From contig JADWOT020000002.1 of assembly GCA_036345935.2 (NCBI GenBank), forward strand, positions 8,986,655 through 9,050,654: 64,000 nt of DNA, read 5' to 3'. The notes beneath the pieces are model-generated. The model was not told the origin of the DNA and did not search any database. It was given only the letters and a program-made list of their open reading frames with translations. A program made the translations under genes and the position numbers. Origin of the DNA: Taenia hydatigena (lineage: Eukaryota > Platyhelminthes > Cestoda > Cyclophyllidea > Taeniidae). Shown here piece after piece: positions 24,796-36,250 of the stretch (the stretch's first letter is position 1; every line of letters starts with the position of its first letter).

Positions 24796-25209
24796 GCCGA
24801 TCCTAACGTCCATCTAGAAGAACCTACGACGACTCCACTCATAAACGCTGCGGCAATGGGTTATATAGAAAGGATGCAGCTCCTCCCTGATAATGGGGCT
24901 TACACTTACCTGTGTGATCATCATGGCAACACTCCCCTTCACTGGGCGGCAAGGAAAGGTGATTTAGTCGCCGTCACTCTGCTGTGTGAATCAGATAGCA
25001 CTGCCGATGTGACAAACGCGAACCACCAAACACCGCTAATGGAAGCCCGTCGACATGGTCACCCTGATGTCGTGCAATACTTGCTTCGGCACGAGGCCAA
25101 TAGAAAAGTTCAGTCAGATGATGCAAATATCCCTGCATCTGATGCTACTAGTTGCAAGGCGCTAGACGCCTCCGATTTTGTGCCTAGTTGTTTCATTATG
25201 CATGGCTAG
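24796..25209 (+). CDS. Ankyrin-repeat protein, exon with stop codon
   Basis: This exon has 137 codons plus stop after a CAG acceptor at 24793-24795, apparently phase 0. It opens with ADPNV, the usual tail of an ankyrin repeat, so the preceding exon should also encode one. Three repeats follow: about residues 10-40 (TTPLINAAAMGYIERMQLL), 43-74 (GNTPLHWAARKGDLVAVTLL) and 76-105 (HQTPLMEARRHGHPDVVQYL). The second has the full TPLHWAA…G…A..LL consensus. A hydrophilic tail of about 32 residues ends at TAG 25207-25209. Ankyrin repeats act as protein-binding scaffolds; partner and pathway cannot be told from this piece. No upstream ankyrin exon is secure within the window, so it is either the last exon of a gene with long introns or a stranded duplicate. 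It is the clearest non-antigen coding piece here. Confidence 0.75.
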   Translation, partial: ADPNVHLEEPTTTPLINAAAMGYIERMQLLPDNGAYTYLCDHHGNTPLHWAARKGDLVAVTLLCESDSTADVTNANHQTPLMEARRHGHPDVVQYLLRHEANRKVQSDDANIPASDATSCKALDASDFVPSCFIMHG

Positions 25210-26180
25210 GACATTGTTTGATTCCATTACTTGCAAAAAGGATGCTCCCAAAATTAATATTTTATGCATCGATGTCAGGTAATACCTATTATTCTTAACT
25301 GCCTGTGCTGCAGTACTTTCCAATTTCATGAATTTTATATAGCATAGTATTTGAATAAACATTTTACTGAGCTATCATTTGCGTTACTGCCAGGTATATC
25401 GTCGAGCTCAAAACGAATTTTGATGTTGTGGGAAACGCAGAGACCAGAAGATGTAATAAGTGAGGGAAGTGAAAGTGTTGCGTCCTCATGCATCTCTACT
25501 GGAGGTGAGAATATTATCCGCATGCACTGCACACAAGCTTCGGAATCAGTCGATTAATGGAATTTGAGTCAGCCGCTGAAGGTGCTGCTACGCTGCAGAT
25601 TAAAAGGAACGTTGGCTTAATTTCTAGCAGCCTTTCGATACTTAAAGGTCGACGATTCTCTGTCGTGCTTGCTAACTTTGCTTGTCGAAATTCTGAAATA
25701 GATTTAATGAAAAGTAGCCAATTCGTCCTATCAAAGAAAATCAGCAAACCGTGGTTGTGGAACGAGGGTCGACATCTTTGTCTGTAACTGCATTCAACTT
25801 CCTACAGTCGACACAGTCATTGTCTTCTGCCAATTATATATTTCCTAGTAAATTTGGCTTCATGAGTTAGCCTTAAGCAACCCTGATTAGACGCTTCGCT
25901 TATCTTTGCTGATATTAGCAGCATCTTCCTTCAGTAGCGAGATGGTTGTGCTGACCTCAGAAGCCTAGTAGTAGAGGACGAAACCTTCTGCAAAAGTAGC
26001 GACAGATTTGACACTAGGCAAAACATCAGCAATAAGCATCGCATCTCAAGGCAATCCTCAAGACAGCTAATTTCGTTTGCTAGCATTTTTTGGCTATACG
26101 CACCTGTAATAGCAGCATTCATTCTGCTACTGATTTCCATCTCTTCACCGAACTTGATTTTGTCAAGCGCAAATTGACCT
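25210..26180. other. No gene recognised; overlapping unassigned frames
   Basis: Plus frames 25351-25557 (acidic and serine-rich) and 25557-25787, and minus frames 25747-25514 and 26140-25931, overlap or abut. An acceptor-like CAG at about 25391-25393 precedes the acidic patch PEDVISEGSESVASS. This could be another exon of the ankyrin gene, but the stop at 25207-25209 and the lack of a domain leave it unsupported. Confidence 0.3.
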
Positions 26181-26187
26181 CGGCCAT

Positions 26188-26614
26188 GTGAGTAAGGACG
26201 AAGAGGGCCAGAAGAATGGGCTTTGTGTTGGCGGCTATGAGGCTAAAGACGTAACTTTACGAACTGTCCATTTTACATGGAGTGTGAGCACATGTGTTGG
26301 AACCGAAGAGAGGCAAACAAGATCTAAGAAAAGGAGCCGTCACTTGATGTTGAGGTATAGCTTAACTAGGTGCTATCCGATCGTCAGTCTGGGATGCTTT
26401 GTGCGAGATCGCAAGTAGCTCTTGGTGCCGTATGGCCGCAAAGTTGACCAGCTGTCAGGGCAACCCGGTCTTCATGCATCAAGGCTCCTCGACCACATTG
26501 CGTGCTGAGGCTGCACGTCAACCTTGGACGATTACCTATTTGGCGAACCCATTTGTGGAGGAGCCGCAAATGATCCATTTGCTAGAAGTTGGAGCTTTGG
26601 CTTATTTACAGTGA
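26188..26614 (+). other. Two overlapping plus-strand open frames, unassigned
   Basis: Frames 26188-26418 (basic, with a KKRSR patch) and 26399-26614 are in different phases. The minus strand is also open here (26578-26384), so strand choice is not secure. No conserved domain is visible. They are noted because local base composition is richer in G and C than the surroundings, which can mark coding sequence. Confidence 0.2.
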
Positions 26615-26654
26615 GCTCTAAGCACTCCTGCTCCTTAAGGACGAGTCGAGATAA

Positions 26655-26852
26655 GGTGCGGTATGTGGTGTAGGCTTGTGTTTGGAACGATCCCTACAAG
26701 CATTGCGGAAGACAATAGACTTCGCTACACAGCACGGACGTCATGGGGTCTTTTTGGCACTAGGACTAGAAACGAAGGATCAATTATATGGTCTAGGCTG
26801 TTCTTTAGAATCTTCATCATCACTAATAGAGGATATGCTGAGGCGCGCCATT
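26655..26852 (+). CDS. Candidate coding exon, function unknown
   Basis: After an in-frame TAA at 26652-26654 the frame is open to 26891. A possible donor GTAAAT lies at 26853, directly after a complete codon. The translation has protein-like composition (ALRKTIDFATQHGRHGVFLA, then ETKDQLYGLGC and a SLIEDMLRRAI helix-like end) and no low-complexity bias. The acceptor is unclear; the AG at 26654-26655 lacks a pyrimidine tract. I do not recognise the family. It lies 1.4 kb downstream of the ankyrin exon on the same strand. Confidence 0.25.
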
Positions 26853-26899
26853 GTAAATATAACAATCTCCTCGTTTATCTTCCCCCTTTGACCCCCAAC

Positions 26900-29800
26900 C
26901 TAAATGAAGGAACAGTGTGATCTAGTAGGGACATTTTTATCAACAAACATATTTTGACTGAGGTGCAATTTCAGCTCTCGTCTATCTTGAGTAGACCTGA
27001 CTACGTCTTCGTCCTTAGATTTGCACTCAATGAACGCTTCTCGCTGATGAAATGCAAATCAACAAGGTGTGCATCCCTTCGGTGTCAGATTGTGAATCCA
27101 GTTGGTTTACCTTTGAATGCACGACATAAAATTATTCTCTGACAACCATTCAGCCCTTAAGCGGAAGTTGTTGTTGTCGCGTATATGGCTAAGTTGATTT
27201 GTTGCTTTTGTAGTAGGCACATCTCAAAGCCTACAAATTCCTCATTGATGTAAATGCCATCATTTCAACACCATTAAGACTGAATGCTGTGTGGTTATGG
27301 TAACGGGTCGCCTAGACTTCCTCTACTCTGCATTCGGCAAGCGATTAAGCCTTGGAGTCACACTGGTGATCCCTAAATTCCTTCCGTATTTTAACAGCGT
27401 ACATTATGCTCGAACATTGCAGCATGCATCGGCAGTCAAGAACTCCCGACACTATTCACTGCCATGGCGAATCTAGTGACTTTTGTCTGCTAAATTGCAC
27501 TTAGAATATAAGTGCGGATTGTAATGCTTACATTACATTTCTATTTTAGTAGCTTTTGTAGGCACCCGGTGCGCTTCCATGTAAGAACATTAATTCCAGT
27601 TGAAGGGTTTGCTCAAAATTACGAAGCATTAGTAAATCGACCCAAAATATGACTTGTTGATCATTTAAAAATAAGAAAATCTGGGACTGTCTAAACGAAA
27701 CTAAAATGTTGCGTTCCCAAAGCAGGCTTCACTAAGCATAGTCACTTTGAATATTCCCGTACCAAGCATCTATGATCTGAAGGGAGGAATATGTCCCATC
27801 ATCAACTTTTGCAAAGAAACATCAAAGATCGCGGTATGCTTGAGCCATAGTAGGCTGCATGAGTGATTGAGCCAGCCTACCCTACATGAAATACAACAAA
27901 ACGCCTTTCCCACTTAGACATTTTACGGTACAAGTATTAAGAACAACTAATCTGTGCTGAATGGTAGAAGCAAAGGAGCCACTAATGTCTGCAAGAAAGG
28001 AAAAGAATCTAAGCGTGATTGCGGTCGGTTAAAATTTTACTTCGCCAGCTGCGAACATATATAAAGCGTAGATCAAAGCACTCATCTGCCGTGACTTTAA
28101 GAACAGAATGAACCTACTGTCTTTTGCTGTAAATCCTCCATTCGGGTACATCGGCTTCCTTAAAAAGACAAGAACTTATCGAATTTCAGCATGCTCTGAC
28201 TTCGAGAGTCCTGAATGGCGACGAAGTGGACTGTTTGCCTACCTTAATACTTGCTGCAACTTCCAAAGCACTGAATGAAATGTCCAGCTGGATAGAGTTT
28301 TATGCACCGTTCAGGATTATAGAGCATCGATAAAGAGTGCGAAAGGTGGGACGACATCTTGTCGTGTAGGGTCCCTCTGTAGCTATGGTGGTAACACAAC
28401 TAGTAGCTGCATCAACAGGAATCTCACACAAAGCATTCCACTATTCGCAAGACGCTAGAGGAATTGCGTTCAAAAACAGTCGAATGAGCGTAATCTTGAC
28501 GGCATGTAAAGATGCATAAAAAGCTCGATCAAGTCGCTGAAATTCCCCAAAGAAATGAAGGTCGGAATGTGAGGTAGGCAAGCAGCACGCGTCTATGTGT
28601 GCTACTTCGAAATAAGCTTGAGTTTGACGATGGTACCCAAAATGCCACAGGCGGAGGGGGTAGACCACTCTCGCAGTATGCTTCTTCTGGAGCGAAAATT
28701 GCAAACGGTGCTATGATCTACTTAACTCGTCTTTATCTTAACGTCAAAGATTGATTTGATGGTCATGATAATTTGAAATTTGTTTTCTGGCTTGTTGATT
28801 CTTAAAATTTTTAATTTAAATGAGCGTCACAATCCTCCTAAATGCAGTTTAGATGAACGGGATCGAAGCATTCAGGCAGAATGTATGCAGCGCAGCTCAG
28901 CAGTAAGGGAGTATAAAAGCGAGGCCTTGCTTAGGCGATCCATCGTTTGGAACCACTATTCCTATTGTGTGGACTGGCAAAATCGTACCTTCACAAGGAA
29001 TCCATCCACCCCTGTTGGGAATTTGCCAGGCCCTGTCCCCATACAATTCTAGGAAGATGAACCCATTTCTTTATTTGCCATGCAGTGACTGCTCAGCAGC
29101 GTTTCCGTGGTGTCGGGATTCAGTCACAAAATTTTAACACAACTAAGGTGCTGAAGGAAGGCAATAAATGAGGCCATCGACCTTAATTTGTAGATAACCT
29201 CCGTTCCGAAACAGAGGCAAGTGAAGTGAAAGTGTCACTACTTTCACATTGTCAGCTATAAAAAGGACCGACTGGTGGTTGCGACAGAATTACATGCTAC
29301 TTTGCTGTGAAACGCTGCTGACGCTATGGAGCTAAACTAGGTATCGCCTCTCCATTATGGTCATCAAATCCTCAGCCTACACAAGCTAGGTGACAATAGA
29401 CCTGCGATTCTGAGGACTCGTTGCCAGCAAAATACAAGTTCCAAGCGGACACATGACTGTGTCAATCATAGTAAGCACCATGCACTCGAAGTAGTTGCAA
29501 GAGTGGAAGACAAGCAGAACCTTACACCCCAAACGCTTATTTCAGACCAAGGAAAAATCAAAGTCTCTTAGGCATTCGATAACCAAGGGATTATGGTTAC
29601 CATGCTACTGTCACGGCACAAGTGGCAGTTTATGTTTAACGAGAAAAATTCGACCGCAGCTGCTGACAAAACATTGGCAATACCGATAATTTAAAGGGAC
29701 TTGATAATGCAAAATACTTGCGCATTGGTGCACCGCTTAAAGCAGGTTCTGAATGCACTTGCCTTTTAGCAGCGAAACCAACTTGCAGGTTTGAGTAGAA
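26900..29800. other. 2.9 kb without a recognised gene
   Basis: Unassigned frames are 26954-27142 and 27291-27476 plus, 28704-28441 minus, 28780-29052 and 29495-29689 plus. None has domain motifs or good exon borders, and no repeat partner was noticed. Confidence 0.4.
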
Positions 29801-30159
29801 TGGTTGTCAGAATTTCATGACAGGGTGAAAAAATTCATCCTTATTAGTGAACAGAGAGTGCTCGTCCTTAAAGATGAAGTAGAACAGACGATTCGCCTTT
29901 GACTTAGTCAAGACTTCCACAGAGTATCCGACTAAAACCAAACCGCGGTCTTCAAATGAGGCTACGTCCGCATTCGCTGCCCTAGAATAATGGTGACATC
30001 CACCTGAATGTAACCACTGCAACTGTAATGACAGCGTTTTAACCTAAGTCTAGTCAACCGCTCATCAAACTTAATTTTGGCCTTCATTATTTAAGGCTTA
30101 ATCGAATACTTTTCGTTGCATCGCCTTTGTCCTTTTACCGCGACTTCCTCGCACGAGCT

Positions 30160-30425
30160 ATAAAGTCTCAGAGAGATGAGGTAGTTTGTGGAGAAAAACA
30201 CGTTATACAAAGTAGGAGAAGATTCATCATTGGCCATTCTTGTAGTTGCAGAAGAAAACCGAGTTAAAAGTGAATTTTGTTCCCTGCTGAGGAGCATGTC
30301 TGATAAAACGAGGATGATGCATACGTTGCTGTGATTTACCCAATTGTGGGTACTCCTAACAACCTTGCACGTAACGTAGCCTCTCCCTGATACACCTCTA
30401 GTGCTATTGGACACAGGAGTTTCGG
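30160..30425. repeat. Tandem repeat V, unit 1
   Basis: This unit matches 30505-30765 at an offset of about 345 bases. Both contain a gtgg/gcgg-agaaaa start, a tagaagaagattcat-like patch, a gatgcat…gctgcgattta patch and a final cctctccctgatacca-like end. The minus frame 30435-30091 covers it but does not stay open in unit 2. Confidence 0.7.
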
Positions 30426-30504
30426 GTCTAGTCAATCTTCGGCAAACTCAATTCCAAACTTTCATTGTTTGGAGCTAAGTGCCGCTACTTCATCACATTA
30501 GTGC

Positions 30505-30765
30505 CAATGGCTCAAATAGGTGACGCCTTTCTGCGGAGAAAACGCGCTGAACCAAGTAGAAGAAGATTCATTACTGAATATTCTTGTCGTAGCAGTAGGA
30601 TACCAAGTTAGGAAAATAGTTTTTCCTTGCTTGGGCGCATATTTGATGCTTGACCCCGAAAAACAAAGACGATGCATGAATTGCTGCGATTTACGCAATT
30701 GGGGGTACTCCCAACAGCATTGCACATAAGTTGGCCTCTCCCTGATACCATTTTAGTGATATTGG
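30505..30765. repeat. Tandem repeat V, unit 2
   Basis: This is the second unit of the direct repeat starting at 30160. A third, weaker and partial unit is at 31335-31420, keeping the gatgcatgaattt and ccctgatac ends. Divergence between units is moderate with small indels, so the duplication is old. Confidence 0.7.
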
Positions 30766-30844
30766 ACATGGGAGTTTTAATCCACTACCGATGTCCCCAA
30801 CGTCGTAGCTCGCAGTCATCATCGGTGGTATACGTGGTGCATAA

Positions 30845-31144
30845 TGCTCCGTCACCACTGTCAACTTTTGGCAGCGTAGCGAGCCATCTGTCTACCTGGA
30901 GGCTATCTCAAATGTCCACTTATACCTGGTGGGTTTGCGCGATGCCTACCTTCTTACTTTTTGTCTATCTTTGCGCGTCTCCTCCAGCGTTCACTGTTAT
31001 CACTCTCTTGCTTTGCGTGTGGCGGCAGCCGCATCAGCAAGGCTGTGCATTGTGTTGTTTAGGAATCAATTGCTTTTCTCAACTGAGTCAGTTTTTCAAC
31101 CCTATCTACCAAAGTCCTCCTCAAAAGGAGCATTTTACCCTTGA
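30845..31144 (+). CDS. Candidate coding exon between V units, function unknown
   Basis: A 99-codon frame runs from just after TAA at 30842-30844 to TGA at 31142-31144. It has no low-complexity bias and carries coding-like patches (NFWQRSEPSVYLEAISNVHL, then YLVGLRDAYLL and LALRVAAAASARLCIVLF). A second plus frame (30672-31190, 172 codons, cysteine-rich) overlaps it. That one begins inside tandem repeat V and is less credible. No family is recognised and splice borders are not evident. It may equally be a relic. Confidence 0.25.
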   Translation, partial: CSVTTVNFWQRSEPSVYLEAISNVHLYLVGLRDAYLLTFCLSLRVSSSVHCYHSLALRVAAAASARLCIVLFRNQLLFSTESVFQPYLPKSSSKGAFYP

Positions 31145-31334
31145 TAATCCCTTTTTGACATCAATCAGGAAGACTACTATCCGTGCGTAAAGAAGGGCAT
31201 TTTGTGCATGATAATAAAAGATGCTAATGCGTCAAATGGGTAGAACATTGGACTAAATTTAATCTCGAGAGAGATAGCAAGATTAGCCTCCAAAGAAGGA
31301 TTTAAAATGCGAAACAACTTGTCGGCTGATGCAG

Positions 31335-31420
31335 GAAAGATGCATGAATTTAGACTAGTCAAAGTAGGTCGGATAAGGACAAAACCTTCACACGTAAGCG
31401 GCAACCTGCTCCCTGATACT
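31335..31420. repeat. Tandem repeat V, partial third unit
   Basis: Only the end of the unit is recognisable: a gatgcatgaattt patch, then cacacgtaagcggcaacct and ctccctgatac. These correspond to 30670-30760 in unit 2. About 600 bases separate it from unit 2. Confidence 0.5.
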
Positions 31421-31616
31421 CATGGTCTTGTGCGTAATTAATTACGATTTCAAGTGAGAATCAGCCGGACTCATATGATGCGCATCAAAACCACAGACTT
31501 TTATAAAATGAAACAAATCGGATGAAGGAGTCGTGGATGTTTAAGCGGAAGGCAGGTGCTGTTAAGGAACACGCAAAGGAGTAGCAAAAAATAGCGTGAT
31601 CGAAATTTGAGAGAGC

Positions 31617-32179
31617 TCAAATGTCCGCAAATCGTATTGGTGATGAACAAACCTTTATAGTTGAGGAAAGGATGGCGCATCTGCTGACACGTTTATCCCA
31701 GTTTCGTGGACCTAAGGTGACAAAAATAAATGTAGCCTCTATCGAAAATCCCTCAACGTCGCACTCACCTTGATTTGTGGTGTTATAGTTTGATCTCTTA
31801 GTGTCAACACCACACGGAACACTGGTAACCATTGAAGAACTGGTGCGTGTGGCCATTAATAGCACTAGTCACAGATATGTGCAAAAGACTTCAATGACTG
31901 TCTTTTCGGAACATCCAAAGTTAATCGTAAGTCCGCAGGTGAGAAGCGGTATAACCAGCGCAGTGCAAATTTAAATTTAGCGGCTAAAAGCACAATCATT
32001 TGCAGGGATGAAAAGTTGTCTGCGCTAGGCGTCGAGGCTACTAGCGGTCGTTGATTTAGACCGTCATGAAATATTTCAGAAGTGTTGAAGAATTGTTCCA
32101 CACTGAAGCCTTCCGAGCATTCATCAAACAAACTAAGCATCGAAGCAAGTGTGAAGCTGGAAATTGCTTTAAGAAGCAA
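31617..32179 (-). other. Two abutting minus-strand frames, possible exon relics
   Basis: The frames 32179-31865 (104 codons) and 31865-31617 (82 codons) abut and share a similar order of patches: an MLL-A start, then an acidic stretch followed by EGFSVE in one and EGFSIE in the other. A consensus donor GTGAGT (minus strand) lies at 31768, just before the second EGFS patch. A further GYSVE patch occurs in the minus frame 30022-29807. This suggests an internally repeated minus-strand sequence, possibly once coding. I cannot assign a family, and the frames are too short to be sure. Confidence 0.2.
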
Positions 32180-32830
32180 GCCTAGAGATTAACCCTATAT
32201 CTCTGAAAAACACGCCCATCTTCTTATCGTACTTAGTCATAGCAACTTCATACTGAAATCGTTCAAGTAATAATTTGATTCAATTCCCGTTTCCAACCCA
32301 TTGCCACTCTCATTCCGCAACATTTGCGCACTCCGTAATTCTCTGTGGAATAAGGTTAGTTCGATCGCAGGCGTCATCTCTTCTACAAAAGGTTTTAACG
32401 CATCAGTCACGTACATCACAAGGTGCATCGTTCCTATGGTGCAAATAATCGTAGAACTCGCAGTCCGGAGATAACACTTAATCCAGAGCAATTATAAACT
32501 CAGTGCGGCAATTACCCCTGCTTTTGAAGCCTTAGTAAGCACAATGTAAACTTAATAGGTGGTTCCATTTAGGACCACAGTTGGACTTCATGAAGCTGCC
32601 TCATACTCCATGCACCATCAAGATATTCCATCTTAAACCATAGCCTTCCATGGGATCCATGTTGCAAAGCATCTGTTATTTTAAGTCCATGGATATCTGA
32701 GGATTTCAAAAGTCTGCTATTCTTAATATGTCTTTATGTAAGCTGGCTTCAATTCTTCCAAACAAAGCTGTCATCTCGGCATATCATAATTCACAGTTCT
32801 CGTCCAATGGGCAAAGTCGATTAATTCCCG
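32180..32830. other. No gene recognised
   Basis: An 84-codon minus frame (32491-32237) is the only frame of length; it has no recognised motif. The remainder shows nothing I can name. Confidence 0.35.
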
Positions 32831-33710
32831 TCCGCTCATCTCACCTGCCTACGCAAGCTTTTCCACCTACGGTTTCCATTATCACTTATTCTTTGCCTTC
32901 CTTCCACATTCATTCCCTCGTTGCGCATATCTTGCACAAATTTCATTCCTGCATTCTCATTTCTCCCTTCTTTAAGTAGTAGTATTAGCAGTAGGTTCCC
33001 TGTGCCATTGCCATTCCCTCTCTTCTATCCTCCATCCACCCACTCATCCGCATGCACCTCCAGAGTGCGAATTTCAGTCGCCGAAAATCCAATCACATCT
33101 TCAATCCCACCGCCACCACTTATGGACTGTTAGCAAAATCCCTCCTCTCCATCCTTCATTCAATCGCGCATTCATTCATCATTTTATCCACTTCTACTTT
33201 TTCTACTAAAGTTAAATCGCTCAACAGGTCAAACAACTACCTGTTAAAACAGTTGCTTTTCTCCCATAATGATGCTGGTCCACCTCATAATTTGCGTATT
33301 CCATCTTGTCGTCACACATATGCGGCATACATATAGTGCTAATTTACCATTTCCTTTCTAGAATCCTAACACTGCTGCTGTTATTGTTGCCTCATAAATA
33401 CGCTGATGCATATATGCCTACGTGGCTGTCTCTTCTTCCCATTTTGTCCAACACCCAATTTAATATACCGTCAACCAGCTGCCAAATCTCGTTCCTTTTA
33501 TTCCACCTTGGTGAGAACCAAACGTCTATTAAACAAGTTCCTATATTTTCAATTTTAATAATACTCTCAGCTTCTTAATTCATATTCCCCATTTCGTCTG
33601 CCTTTGCTTATGCTGCAACTGGTTACTTTGTTCATTTTCCAAAACAGCTTGCCTTCGTCCTTTCAGCTAATGATATCCTGGAGTTAGATGTTCGCAATTG
33701 ACAAGCACAC
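32830..33710 (+). repeat. Dispersed repeat R, most complete copy
   Basis: This copy includes both the 5' pyrimidine-rich part (matched by 20578-20795 and by 14130-13950 on the minus strand) and the 3' part (matched by the reverse complement of 40070-40565). The 3' part matches 40 kb most closely: long patches around the tctagaat…cctaac block, the gtttggttttcacc-type block and the end gttagatg…gcaattgaca. The several overlapping plus frames (32728-33578) are by-products of its low G content and are not conserved. No reverse transcriptase or transposase sequence is present. Confidence 0.75.
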
Positions 33711-33919
33711 CGTCCAATATTTGTCAGCGATACATCTAACGCTAAAATGGTAAATTAGGAGGTGGATCACATGAAATGGCTCAAAAACCACCTCTTCCGA
33801 GAAGATGACGCAACAGTCGATATGTCCGAAGGAGTGCAGCGGCAAAAATAAAGTCTAAGTCGTGGAGCGAGGATGTATTGCACACAACACCTCTCATTAA
33901 CCATTTGGCGACGCGATCT

Positions 33920-34230
33920 ACAGGTCCCTTCTGCTGCGTCATTATTGCTACCGTTGGTAAGTAGCGATAGCAACCTGCTGATGGCATTAAAGAGCCTCCC
34001 ACAACCAGGACTTGCGCATTGTGGAGGCAGTGGCGAGGGCTACTGTGCTGAGTGACAAGGCTAGCGTGCAAAGCTAGCACCCTGTGCTGTTCACTCATGT
34101 CTCCATGGCCATCACAAAAGACATCGTGCAGAAAAAATCATCCTCGTCGTACTTTGGGAGCGCAACGCCTTTAGCACCAGTGTAGAGCCGAGTGAGTGGC
34201 AAACACGCATTAGACCTCACCCGTCACATC
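33920..34230 (+). repeat. Dispersed repeat S, plus copy (partner about 19700-19380, minus)
   Basis: This aligns with the reverse complement of 19700-19380. The best patches are tgagtgacaaggctagc and tcgtactttgggagcgcaac. In the frame homologous to the 125-codon frame of the partner it has several stops, so if the partner is coding this copy is a pseudogene. Just before, about 33830-33954 is open and ends in a consensus donor GTAAGT at 33956. That could be an exon relic of the same source. Confidence 0.6.
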
Positions 34231-34239
34231 TCGTCCAAG

Positions 34240-35680
34240 AGAAAGCTTCTTATCAGGAAATATAAGGGGACTTATAGTTGGCAATAAGTGTACGATATTA
34301 TCAATAACTTTAACTTGCACGTTCTTTGCTATTGCGAATTACTGTTAGTGGTCGTCTTCCTGCATTTTCAGCAATCCAAATGCACGGTCGGCCATAGAAC
34401 AACAGTCGAAAACAAACGATTGCTCTATTAACGCCATTACCATTCCCACAAAGCGCTATAAGGCTTAAGGCAAGAAAAAAAGGCTAAGAGATTAGAAAAA
34501 TGAGTGTTTAACATAAAAAATTCTATTAGTAGCCATATCCACTGTTGCTGCAGATATCAAGGTGACAACACTTTAGACCTCTCCAAAGGAATCTAAACTT
34601 CGATTTGAAAAGGCATACAAATCATATTACAGGAAATTTTGAGTATTCACAGCATTGTAACTTACAGAGCTTGCAATCATTTTGCAAAAGGCTGAGAGAT
34701 TAAATAATTACACTACTTTATATCGGGATATCGTTTATGCCCCTCATTGACCTTGTATTTGCTGTGAGCTGCCCATGTGATTCAAAGAATCGTCATGTCA
34801 TTTCAATCGCGTTTTCAAATTTTGTGATTTAGTAAGCACATCACAATCCCAGCTTATAAGACATGCAAACTTATGCCTTTAAGCTTTCGTGAGTGTGATG
34901 GTTTAGTGTTGTAGCATGGAAATTTTGGCAAAATTGACCTCGTCCTTGAAAGCTTATAACTAGCGCTTTATTTTATGAAATGCATGCTTTACGAATGCAC
35001 TCTTGGTGGCTGGCGGTCAGCGGATGTCCGCTACCAGGTGAGCGCATGACATCGCTTCTAAAGGCGGATACGAGTACCTACCCTTCCACCAATCAGGAAC
35101 CCCAAACCGAGTATTACGAGTTGACTTTTGTTAACCAATCCTGCTAATTTAAGAAACTTAAGCATGTGACAGAAACAAGAAGCCGAACTAGTGCAAATTT
35201 TGTGTAGCATCTGCAAAATCCGTTGTCCCATAATTCTTTAAAAGAGGTTTCGGTAGCAAGTGCTTTATTTGTATGCTGTTATTTTAGCGCATTTAAATGT
35301 AATTCTACAAACGGTGACATTTAAGGGATTAAAAAGGCAAGCACACACCAGCCAAATAAAATTTAGCGTTGCAGTGAGATTCATTTCGGTATACTTTAGA
35401 TCAAGCAGGTGGGATAGAGGGACCATTACGCATGCGTTGCCTCAAAATTTGGCTCTTGCTTATTGACAGCTTAATGGTCGCCGTGCACCTCATTTGTTTT
35501 TTTACTTCTGCTATCATCGTTAGACTTACTAATGGGAAATACCGATCAAAGGAAGGCGTTTGCAGTTGTGTGGTACTGGAAGCGGTTTATAAGTCGTCGT
35601 AATTTTATGTGGGAATCAGTGTCCGCCTTCGCAATGCAAATCGGTGGCGCTGACTCATCATGGCTTAATGCATTTTTTAA
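34240..35680. other. No gene recognised
   Basis: The sequence is A+T-rich and without frames longer than 70 codons (35260-35466 plus is the longest). No RNA gene or repeat partner was noticed. Confidence 0.4.
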
Positions 35681-35689
35681 GTCCTAAAG

Positions 35690-36250
35690 GCTTACTATTA
35701 AAACTGAATGCGGTTGATTAAACGCAAGTGCATTTGTATGATCATTAGCATACACATCATTGGTGAACTGCTGACATCCGATCAGTCAGTACAGAGTTAA
35801 CCCCTTTCTGATTCATGCATAGGCATGTCTTGTCTGAGGACAAAACCGACTTAAATTCTAGTGGAGTTAGTTTTGCTAATGTAGTACTTTATCTTTTACG
35901 ATTTTTATTGCTAAATATGTAGTAACCCTGTTTTGGCAACTCATGCAGCCCTTCAATAAATTGTTTGCGGCTGATCTGGGAAGGAATACGGATGTGCTGA
36001 TTATGCGATCCGACCAATCGTGTAAGGAATGTTTCAATACTTAAGAATACTTCTTAACTTGGTAATAATCGCTATAAGCCAGTTCTTACGCATACATTGA
36101 TTTGAGTGCCATCGAGTTCTCATTTATAAGATAGGTGGAAATGGATCCGATAGAGATATCTTTAATGTCGACGAATGTGAAAGGTCACGTAGGGCATGGC
36201 GCTTACGCTGGAGCCAAAAGTGCATGCCATTTCAGCATACGTGGTGACTG
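35690..36250 (+). repeat. Duplicated segment X, copy 1 (partner 37700-38430)
   Basis: This aligns in order with 37700-38430. Matching patches include gtacagagtt…ccccttcc, gccgatcagggaagga (here gctgatctgggaagga) and the end around ctggagcc…atgc. This copy lacks about 130 bases present in the partner (missing near 35965) and has further frame-breaking changes. It lies on the left side of the tRNA cluster. Confidence 0.75.

Noticed and set aside
30672..31190. 172-codon plus frame rich in cysteine and hydrophobic residues
   Set aside because: It starts inside tandem repeat V, and an overlapping frame (30845-31144) has more protein-like composition.
32728..33578. Several overlapping plus frames
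   Set aside because: Carried by the pyrimidine-rich repeat R; not kept open in the other copies.
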